6,501 nucleotides of DNA. Origin: Firmicutes bacterium UBA7709. Lineage in GTDB: Bacteria > Bacillota_A > Clostridia > Peptostreptococcales > Anaerovoracaceae. The translations under genes and the position numbers were made by a program. Within the stretch, counting starts at the first letter, position 1. Each line of letters starts with the position of its first letter. Shown here one piece after another: positions 1 to 5,180 of this stretch. Below the pieces are notes generated by a model, which worked only from the letters and a program-made list of their open reading frames with translations, searched no databases and was not told where the DNA came from. Location of the stretch: NCBI GenBank assembly GCA_002482405.1, contig DLFX01000202.1, positions 1 to 6,501 of the forward strand, written 5' to 3'.

Positions 1-1
1 C

Positions 2-88
2 GTGCGGTTTGAAAGAGCCCGGACAAGAGATGCAGAGCGGATTTTGGACGAGTTTATTCATACCATTTTCGGGGAAAGCGGCGTGTGA
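2..88 (+). CDS. C-terminal end of an unidentified upstream gene (partial)
   Basis: An open frame enters at the window edge and runs 28 codons to a TGA at 86-88. The visible tail is charged and probably helical (it begins VRFERARTRDAERILDEF and ends TIFGESGV). The TGA overlaps the GTG that begins the permease gene (GTGA at 85-88), the same stop/start coupling seen at other junctions downstream. This suggests it is the preceding gene of the same operon. I do not recognise the family from 28 residues. The same bases are also open in another frame, so the call rests mainly on the coupling pattern. Confidence 0.6.
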   Translation: MRFERARTRDAERILDEFIHTIFGESGV

Positions 89-1107
89 ACATGGAACAGC
101 AAAAACATATCAGAATGCGGTACTTCCTATTGGTTATTCTGTTTGCCGTCTGCTTTTTCGGATCGTTCCTTCTGGGGAAATATACCGTCGATCCGGTTAC
201 CGTCGTCAAGGTGCTGCTGTCAAGGGTGGTGGATATTCCTCACGACTGGCCGGACCAGGCGGAGACGGTGCTGTTCAACGTCAGGTTGCCCCGGGTGCTC
301 CTGGGGGCGGTCATCGGAGGCGGGCTTGCCTGTGCCGGTGCGGCCTATCAGGGGATATTTCAAAACCCGATGGTTTCGCCGGATATCCTGGGGGCCTCCA
401 ACGGATCTGCCTTCGGAGCGGCATTTGGGTTGTTCTTTTCATTTGGATACACCGGAGTTTCACTGAGCGCTTTTTTCTTTGGACTCCTGGCGGTTTCCAT
501 GGTGTTTCTGATCAGCCGGAGGGTCAAGCTCAACATCACGCTGGGTTTGATCCTGACGGGGATCATGGTGGGATCCATCTTCAATGCGGGGGTGTCATTT
601 ATCAAGCTGGTGGCGGACCCTGCGGATACGCTGCCGGCCATCACATACTGGCTGATGGGAAGCCTGGCGTCCATTCGTCTGGGCGACGTTTTCTTTGCGG
701 GGCCGCTTATCATAGCGGGCATCGTTCCCATCATGCTGTGCCGCTGGCAGATCAACGTCCTGACCATGGGCGACGACGAGGCCAGGACCCTGGGGGTCAA
801 CGCGAACCTGATCCGCACGGTGATCATCGTCAGCTCTACCTTGATTACAGCAGCAGCCGTTTCCGTAAGCGGGCTGATTGGCTGGGTGGGGCTGGTGATT
901 CCCCACTTCGCCCGGATGATCATGGGAGACGACTACCGGGTCATGCTTCCGGCGGCAGCACTGCTGGGGGCGAGCTTTATGGTGGCCGTCGATAACCTTG
1001 CCCGCATGCTTGCGACTCACGAAATCCCCATAGGGATACTGACGGCATTTGTCGGTGCGCCGTTTTTCGTTTATCTGATTCTGAGGGAAGGGAACAGGCA
1101 GCAGTGA
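85..1107 (+). CDS. FecCD-family ABC transporter permease (iron chelate/cobalamin/heme type)
   Basis: This is the membrane-channel subunit of a type II ABC importer. It would act as a homodimer in the cytoplasmic membrane, passing substrate from the binding lipoprotein to the cytosol. The 340 residues match the usual FecCD/BtuC length and are mostly hydrophobic, consistent with about ten helices. Family hallmarks are visible: RLPR at 67-70 followed by a Gly/Ala-rich helix and QNPMVSPDILGAS (93-105), YWLMGSL (188-194), the cytoplasmic coupling segment around LTMGDDEARTLGV (226-238), GWVGLVIPHFARMI (266-279) and GAPFFVYLI (324-332). The GTG at 85 is chosen because GGGGAAA (71-77) sits 7 bases upstream and it makes a GTGA overlap with the previous stop. 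ATG at 91 is a possible alternative, shortening the protein by two residues. It is followed by a GTGA overlap with the ATPase gene. Substrate is not determined; metal chelate is most likely from family and context. Confidence 0.95.
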   Translation: MNMEQQKHIRMRYFLLVILFAVCFFGSFLLGKYTVDPVTVVKVLLSRVVDIPHDWPDQAETVLFNVRLPRVLLGAVIGGGLACAGAAYQGIFQNPMVSPDILGASNGSAFGAAFGLFFSFGYTGVSLSAFFFGLLAVSMVFLISRRVKLNITLGLILTGIMVGSIFNAGVSFIKLVADPADTLPAITYWLMGSLASIRLGDVFFAGPLIIAGIVPIMLCRWQINVLTMGDDEARTLGVNANLIRTVIIVSSTLITAAAVSVSGLIGWVGLVIPHFARMIMGDDYRVMLPAAALLGASFMVAVDNLARMLATHEIPIGILTAFVGAPFFVYLILREGNRQQ

Positions 1108-1907
1108 CGGTTCAAGTAAAAGATTTAAACTTTTCATATAAGACGGAAAACGTGTTGAAAGGAATCTCCTTCGACGCTTCGGAAGGGACCCTGCTGTGCG
1201 TGCTGGGAAAGAACGGAGCGGGGAAGAGCACCCTGTTTCGGTGCATTCTGGGACTCTTGAAGGGCTATCGAGGGGATATCCTCATCGACGGCATTGCGGC
1301 AGGCAGACTTTCAGCCCGGGAACTGGCAAAGAAAATATCATATATCCCCCAGAATCATATGACGGTATACTCCTATTCCGTTCTGGATATGGTAACGATG
1401 GGCACGACGATCCGTCTTGACAGGTTTCAAAACCCGGGAAAACGGCAGCGCGCCGCGGCGGAAACCGCCCTTGAAATGATGAACATCAGCCACCTGGCGG
1501 GCAGGAGCTTTCGCAATATCAGCGGCGGAGAGCAGCAATTGGTTCTGATCGCAAGGGCCATCGCCCAGCAGACCAGAATACTGATCATGGACGAGCCCTG
1601 CTCCAATCTCGACTACGGAAATCAGATCAAGGTCATGAAATCCGTCAAGGACCTGGCGAGGCAGGGCTATCTCGTGATCCAGTCCACTCACAATCCGGAG
1701 CACGTATTCCTCTTTGCCGATGAAGTGCTGGTGATGCTGGATGGTAAAACAGAGGCGAAGGGCCCGCCGGAGGATATCCTGACGGAGGAGCTGCTTCAAA
1801 GGGTTTACGGCATCCGGGTAAACCTTCACGAAATCGAGAAGAGAAATCTGAAATTCTGTGTGCCGGACGAAAGTGAAATGGAGACAGATCATGTGGGAGC
1901 TTTATGA
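1104..1907 (+). CDS. ABC transporter ATP-binding protein (FecE/BtuD type)
   Basis: This is the cytoplasmic ATPase that powers the FecCD-type permease encoded just upstream. All nucleotide-binding landmarks are present in the 267 residues: Walker A GKNGAGKST (35-43), Q-loop glutamine Q83, signature ISGGEQQ (139-145, Ile in place of the usual Leu), Walker B ILIMDEP (159-165), D-loop SNLD (167-170) and switch histidine H196 in STHN. This makes a catalytically intact subunit. The start is a GTG within the GTGA overlap with the permease stop (1104-1107), preceded by a purine-rich GAGGGAAGGGAA stretch. The C-terminal ~50 residues after the ATPase core (LQRVYGIRV region onward) follow the pattern of siderophore-class ATPases. 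The 3' end overlaps the DUF364 gene by 17 bases, indicating one transcript. Confidence 0.96.
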   Translation: MTVQVKDLNFSYKTENVLKGISFDASEGTLLCVLGKNGAGKSTLFRCILGLLKGYRGDILIDGIAAGRLSARELAKKISYIPQNHMTVYSYSVLDMVTMGTTIRLDRFQNPGKRQRAAAETALEMMNISHLAGRSFRNISGGEQQLVLIARAIAQQTRILIMDEPCSNLDYGNQIKVMKSVKDLARQGYLVIQSTHNPEHVFLFADEVLVMLDGKTEAKGPPEDILTEELLQRVYGIRVNLHEIEKRNLKFCVPDESEMETDHVGAL

Positions 1908-2700
1908 CGAATTGGTTGAAGGAATTCCCGACGGGATCACAGCGGACTGTATCACCGTGGGACTTCACTGGACTGTGGTAACCGCCGGGAAATACTGCGG
2001 AACCGCAATGACGGTGACAGAACAGGGAGCTTTCCCGGAGTTGACGGGAAGCCGTAGGGGGCAGCCCTTAAAACACCTGGCTTCCCTGGCGAAATCGTGG
2101 AACTTTCTCGAAGCCTCTGTGGGAGTCGCAGCTATCAACGCTTATTACAATAATAGAGAAACATGGGAGCAGCTGAAGGGGCAGGCAAAGAGTCCGGTCG
2201 ATTCAGGCGGCGGACCGTCGCGGACGAACCCGGACGGATCGGCGCTATGGGAGATCGTCGGATCGGAGAATGCTTTTGATGGTTATGCTCAGGCGGTGAA
2301 GGGCAAGAAAGCGGCCATCATCGGACATTTCAGGCATCTGGAAAACTACCTGACGGAGGCGAAGGAGGTTTCGGTTCTGGAGAGAAGGCCCCTGGACGGC
2401 GACTACCCAGACAGCGCCTGCGAATATATACTGCCGGAACAGGACTTCATCTTTATCACCGGCTCCACCCTGGTCAACAAGACGCTGCCCAGGCTGCTCC
2501 AGCTATCCCGGAAGGCGCAGGTGGTCCTGGTGGGACCAAGCGCTCCTATGACTCCGATCCTCTTCCGGTACGGCGTGGATGAGATGAGCGGATTTCTGGT
2601 GGCGGACAGGGATGGCGTAATCGACGCCGCTTCCATGGCGGAACATAAAGCGTTTTTTCAGTGCGGCGAACGGGTTCGCATGATGAGGAGGAGAGTATGA
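1891..2700 (+). CDS. DUF4213/DUF364 protein, putative heavy-metal-chelation domain
   Basis: This is a 269-residue cytoplasmic protein with no signal peptide or membrane segment. Residues ~5-90 fit the DUF4213 (enolase-N-like) domain, with the conserved patch GVAAINAYY (78-86). Residues ~138-265 fit the Rossmann-like DUF364 domain: GKKAAIIGHF (138-147), FIFITGSTLVNKTLP (187-200), and the hallmark GPSAPMTPILFRYGVDEMSG (215-234). A Gly/Pro/Ser-rich stretch at ~101-117 separates the domains. A DUF364 protein from Desulfitobacterium was structurally interpreted as a possible heavy-metal chelator, but no biochemical function is firmly established. The ATG at 1891 is preferred (GGAGA at 1880-1884, 17-base overlap with the ATPase gene) over an upstream GTG at 1858 deep inside it. 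The stop is coupled by ATGA to the binding-protein gene. Its position inside an importer operon suggests a role with the incoming metal or chelate; this is inference. Confidence 0.88.
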   Translation: MWELYDELVEGIPDGITADCITVGLHWTVVTAGKYCGTAMTVTEQGAFPELTGSRRGQPLKHLASLAKSWNFLEASVGVAAINAYYNNRETWEQLKGQAKSPVDSGGGPSRTNPDGSALWEIVGSENAFDGYAQAVKGKKAAIIGHFRHLENYLTEAKEVSVLERRPLDGDYPDSACEYILPEQDFIFITGSTLVNKTLPRLLQLSRKAQVVLVGPSAPMTPILFRYGVDEMSGFLVADRDGVIDAASMAEHKAFFQCGERVRMMRRRV

Positions 2701-3776
2701 GTTTTAAGAAATTATCGGCCTTTGTGATGGTCCTTATTTTGGCGGTCAGCATGGCGGCCTGCGGCGGTGGGGGCGGAAACGCACCCGAGGATAAAACAGC
2801 GAAGGAGGCCACAAGAACCTTTGTCGATTCCGCTGGAAGGGAAGTGGAAATCCCCGGGGAGATCGATTCCATCGCGCCTTCCGGACCTCTGGCGCAGATC
2901 GTCCTCTATACGGCCTGCCCGGACAAGCTGGTGGGAATCGCCACTCCTTTCTCGGACAGCGCAAAGCAGCTGATTGATGAAAAATATTGGAGCCTGCCCA
3001 TCTTCGGGCAGTTTTACGGGAAAAACGCGAGCCTCAACATGGAAGCCCTCATCGCGGCGAACCCGGATGTGATCGTGGACATCGGGGAGGCGAAGGACAC
3101 GGTGAAGGAAGACATGGACGGCCTCCAGAAACAGCTTAATATGCCGGTCATCTTTATCGAAGCCACCCTTGATACGATGGATGAAGCCTATGATAAAATC
3201 GGGGAACTGATCGGCGACAGGTCGGAAACGGACCAGCTTGCGGCTTATTGTAAGCAGGTTTCAGAAAAAACGGATCAGATCAACGGGACTTTAAAGGATG
3301 AAGACCGGATCACTGTCTACGAGGCTATGGGGGACTCCGGGCTGAACACCAACGCGAGAGGTTCCTTCCACGCGCAAATCATCGACAAGGCCGGCGGAAT
3401 CAACGCCGCAGATGTGGAAGCCGCCGCTCAGGGAGCGGGGACAGAGGTTTCCATGGAGCAGATCCTGAATTGGAATCCCGATGTGATCATTGCGGAGTCA
3501 AAGGATATATACAATCTGATCAAGACCGACAAGACCTGGGGCAAACTGGACGCCGTCAAAAACGGAAGAGTATATAAGGCGCCGACGGCTCCCTACAGCG
3601 CTTTGGGGACGCCTCCCTCTGTGAACCGGGTCATCGGCGTGCTGTGGCTTGGGAATATCCTTTATCCCCAGCAGTATGGGATCGATATCACGTCGGAGTT
3701 TCAGAAATTCTATAAACTGTTCTATCACGTGGAGCTGGACAAGGAAAAGGCGGCTGAAATCCTGGGAACTGAATAG
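2697..3776 (+). CDS. ABC transporter substrate-binding lipoprotein (periplasmic-binding-protein type 2, iron-siderophore class)
   Basis: This extracellular lipid-anchored receptor captures the substrate and delivers it to the FecCD permease. The 359-residue protein starts with a lipoprotein signal peptide: basic MSFKK, a hydrophobic run, and a lipobox MAAC with the lipidated Cys at position 22. A Gly-rich tether (23-27) follows. The PeriBP_2 domain spans ~40-340. Typical features are TFVDSAGREVEIP (41-53), the inter-lobe segment SMEQILNWNPDVIIAES (252-268), WGKLDAVKNGRVYKAP (281-296) and the closing helix NRVIGVLWLGNILYP (310-324). ATG 2697 is chosen over an in-frame upstream start at 2661 because it has AGGAGG at 2686-2691, forms an ATGA overlap with the DUF364 stop, and places the signal peptide correctly. 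No ligand-specific motif can be read, so iron-siderophore, heme, cobalamin or another metal chelate all remain possible. Confidence 0.95.
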   Translation: MSFKKLSAFVMVLILAVSMAACGGGGGNAPEDKTAKEATRTFVDSAGREVEIPGEIDSIAPSGPLAQIVLYTACPDKLVGIATPFSDSAKQLIDEKYWSLPIFGQFYGKNASLNMEALIAANPDVIVDIGEAKDTVKEDMDGLQKQLNMPVIFIEATLDTMDEAYDKIGELIGDRSETDQLAAYCKQVSEKTDQINGTLKDEDRITVYEAMGDSGLNTNARGSFHAQIIDKAGGINAADVEAAAQGAGTEVSMEQILNWNPDVIIAESKDIYNLIKTDKTWGKLDAVKNGRVYKAPTAPYSALGTPPSVNRVIGVLWLGNILYPQQYGIDITSEFQKFYKLFYHVELDKEKAAEILGTE

Positions 3777-3818
3777 CATCATTGCTGATCCGGCCCGGAA
3801 ACGGCGGTGAAATGATCT

Positions 3819-4028
3819 ATGAACAAAAAGAAAACTTTAGAATTTATGAGGGAATCAAAGCTTTTTTCGGAGTTCTCAACCGAAGAATGCGTTTTGATGG
3901 AAAAAATTCTGAAGCCCTATGAAAAGAGCTTTGAAAGAAAGCCCGGCAAAGTCACTGTTCCAAATCATTCAGGAGATCTTCCGACAGGAACTTTACATAG
4001 TATAAAAGAACAGGCAGGACTTAAATGA
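3819..4028 (+). pseudogene. Chimeric ORF: Crp/Fnr-like N-terminal fragment joined to HicA toxin C-terminal fragment
   Basis: This is a 69-codon intact frame with a modest ribosome binding site (GGTGA at 3806-3810). Residues ~10-40 (MRESKLFSEFSTEEC, then LKPYEKSFERK) resemble the opening of Crp/Fnr regulators, where a LF..fs.EE helix is followed by a first beta strand. Residues ~41-69 (KPGKVTVPNHSGDLPTGTLH then SIKEQAGLK) closely resemble the C-terminal half of HicA mRNA interferases. The HicA N-terminal half, including the G-S-H-H catalytic histidine region, is missing. The cyclic-nucleotide-binding barrel and HTH of a Crp protein are also missing. The hicB-like gene starts 32 bases after the stop, where hicA normally sits relative to hicB. 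The best reading is a deletion or recombination that fused the 5' end of a regulator gene to the 3' end of hicA, leaving a non-functional toxin remnant. A translated small protein with a new role is not excluded. The family assignments are from memory of consensus patterns. Confidence 0.72.
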
Positions 4029-4060
4029 TCTGTTTTTGAAAAGGAAGGAGCTGATGCAAT

Positions 4061-4492
4061 ATGCGTAAATTATCATATTTAGCGATATTTGAACCCGGCA
4101 AAGACGGATATGGAGTATATTTTCCTGATCTCCCCGGTTGTATCAGTTACGGCGCTACTTTTGAGGGGGCACAGCAGGAAGCAGCCGATGCGCTTGGACT
4201 GCATATTTACGGAATGGAGAAGGACGGAGAAGTGATTCCGGAACCGTCAAAGGTGATAGAGGCTGACCCTGATACAGCACCGGGTTATTTGATCGCTCCG
4301 GTAGTTATTTTCCCGGATATGGTAAGAAATGAATTGGATAATAAACGGGTTAAAACCAATGTTACACTGCCTGCATGGCTGAAAGAAGCTGCCGAGAAAG
4401 AAGGAGTAAATTATTCCAGAGTACTCGAAACGGCATTATATGAGTATCTCTGTATACCAAGCGGCAATGTCCCACCGGGGCACAGAAAGTAA
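4061..4492 (+). CDS. hicB: HicB-family antitoxin with C-terminal ribbon-helix-helix-like domain
   Basis: HicB proteins neutralise the HicA mRNA interferase and repress their own operon through a C-terminal DNA-binding domain. The 143-residue product has the HicB-like N-terminal domain at ~1-85: YLAIFEPGKDGYGVYFPDLP (6-25) followed by GCISYGATFEGAQQEAADAL (26-45), the classic partial RNase-H-like HicB signature. Residues ~97-132 (VKTNVTLPAWLKEAAEKEG, then VNYSRVLETALYEYL) look like a ribbon-helix-helix DNA-binding unit. ATG 4061 is preceded by AAGGAAGGAG (4041-4050), a strong site with 10-base spacing; an out-of-frame ATG at 4054 stops after four codons. The only HicA-like sequence nearby is the truncated C-terminal piece just upstream, so this appears to be an orphan antitoxin that may still act as a DNA-binding regulator. 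Base composition is more A/T-rich than flanking operons, consistent with horizontal acquisition. Confidence 0.93.
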   Translation: MRKLSYLAIFEPGKDGYGVYFPDLPGCISYGATFEGAQQEAADALGLHIYGMEKDGEVIPEPSKVIEADPDTAPGYLIAPVVIFPDMVRNELDNKRVKTNVTLPAWLKEAAEKEGVNYSRVLETALYEYLCIPSGNVPPGHRK

Positions 4493-4530
4493 ACTGATTT
4501 ATCCGTAAAACGGCCGTAAATAAGCCGGTT

Positions 4531-4577
4531 AAAATAAAAACGTATGTTGGCACGCCAACGTACGTTTTTATTTTTTT
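4531..4577 (+). terminator. Strong Rho-independent terminator, probably bidirectional
   Basis: Arms 4531-4550 and 4555-4574 form a 20-pair stem with one G-U wobble (T4541+3 region against G4560) around the four-base loop CACG (4551-4554). The lower stem is A-rich on the left and T-rich on the right, with extra Ts to 4577. It can therefore terminate transcripts reading from hicB, and the mirrored A tract would supply a U tract for minus-strand transcripts. It begins 38 bases after the hicB stop and separates the HicB patch from the next operon. The 4493-4530 stretch before it holds no gene. Confidence 0.9.
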
Positions 4578-4578
4578 C

Positions 4579-4587
4579 TGGTATAAT
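4579..4587 (+). promoter_or_regulatory. Extended -10 promoter for the surface-protein operon
   Basis: The sequence TGGTATAAT is a perfect TATAAT (4582-4587) preceded by a TG dinucleotide one base upstream, the extended -10 configuration. At the standard 16-18 base spacing there is no good -35 hexamer, because that position lies inside the right arm of the terminator stem. Transcription would begin near 4593-4596, giving a leader of about 25 bases before the ATG at 4620 or about 75 before the TTG at 4671. The promoter starts two bases after the terminator T tract. Confidence 0.72.
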
Positions 4588-4619
4588 CTAAAGGAATTTT
4601 GACGGAGGGCACAGAGGAA

Positions 4620-5180
4620 ATGAAAAAAGATTTTTCCCGGTGGACGGGCGAGAAGAAAAGGAGCTCTGATTTGACATGCGGAAGAAAAACCCGGCTTGCC
4701 CTGATCGCGGCTCTTTTTATCTCAATCATCCTGATTTCAGCCTGTGGAAGCCAGAAGCCGGATATTTCCGCATATCAGGATATGAAGATCCACATTACGG
4801 GCCTTGAGGAAGAAGATTTTGACATTACGCCGGCGGAACTGATCCAGATGGACTGTGTGTCGGGAAGCTCTGAGGGGAGCAGCGAAAAGGCGGGAACGGT
4901 GACCGGGTACGGACCGGCTCTCGACACGTTTCTCTCCCATTACGGGAAAGAGCGCTCGGATTTTGACAAGATACGCTTTACCGGAAAGGACGGATACAAG
5001 AAGACCTTATGGGGTGAGCTGCTGGACAGCGACAAAATCCTTTTATCCATTTCCGGCGGAAAGGATCCTCTCAGCGACAGCGAGACTCCGCTTCGTCTCA
5101 TCGTGCCCGGACAGGAATCCTCCTACGGGGTATACGGCGTGACGCAGATCGACTTTATCAACGAAGAGAAAGCGCAATGA
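4620..5180 (+). CDS. Exported lipoprotein with a sulfite-oxidase-fold (molybdopterin oxidoreductase-like) domain, function unknown
   Basis: The 186-residue product (from ATG 4620) is a lipoprotein: a hydrophobic segment at ~26-41 ends in lipobox ISAC with Cys42. After it, residues ~53-183 follow the pattern of the oxidoreductase molybdopterin-binding (SUOX) fold: a short strand ending ITGLEEEDF, the helix TPAELIQM (70-77), a variable region, TGYGPALDTFLSHYG, IRFTGKDGYKKTL, and a closing PLRLIVPG...YGVYGVTQIDF. The only mature cysteine besides the lipidated one, C79, lies right after the helix rather than at the usual Mo-ligand position. Cofactor binding is therefore doubtful. The start is uncertain: TTG 4671 with AAAAGGAG seven bases upstream gives a cleaner 169-residue lipoprotein (lipid Cys25), whereas ATG 4620 leaves a long charged pre-region. 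A further upstream TTG at 4599 is rejected because it lies at the likely transcription start. It is coupled by ATGA to the next gene. The domain assignment is by pattern and moderate in certainty. Confidence 0.82.
   Translation: MKKDFSRWTGEKKRSSDLTCGRKTRLALIAALFISIILISACGSQKPDISAYQDMKIHITGLEEEDFDITPAELIQMDCVSGSSEGSSEKAGTVTGYGPALDTFLSHYGKERSDFDKIRFTGKDGYKKTLWGELLDSDKILLSISGGKDPLSDSETPLRLIVPGQESSYGVYGVTQIDFINEEKAQ
4656..4663 (+). promoter_or_regulatory. Internal ribosome binding site supporting a TTG start at 4671
   Basis: AAAAGGAG lies seven bases before the in-frame TTG at 4671. Translation from that TTG gives MTCGRKTRLALIAALF, a textbook lipoprotein signal peptide with positive n-region and lipobox ISAC. 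The alternative ATG at 4620 has GGAGG at 4604-4608, eleven bases away. The site may mean the true lipoprotein begins at 4671. Confidence 0.5.

Noticed and set aside
9..995. Long + strand open frame of 328 codons overlapping the permease gene
   Set aside because: Its translation is rich in Gly/Arg/His with no domain, and it lies in another frame of a clear FecCD permease; it is a shadow frame.
360..1137. Minus-strand open frames opposite the permease
   Set aside because: They have no recognisable domain or ribosome binding site, and codon bias of the sense gene explains them.
1338..1968. Minus-strand open frames opposite the ATPase
   Set aside because: The sense strand encodes a complete ABC ATPase with all motifs, and the antisense products look non-protein-like.
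4503..4513. Small inverted repeat CCGT-AAA-ACGG downstream of hicB as an operator or hairpin
   Set aside because: A four-base arm is too short to distinguish from chance, and HicB operators would be expected upstream of the genes.
4547..4552. TTGGCA as a -35 box for the promoter at 4582
   Set aside because: The spacer would be 29 bases, far too long, and the hexamer is part of the terminator stem.
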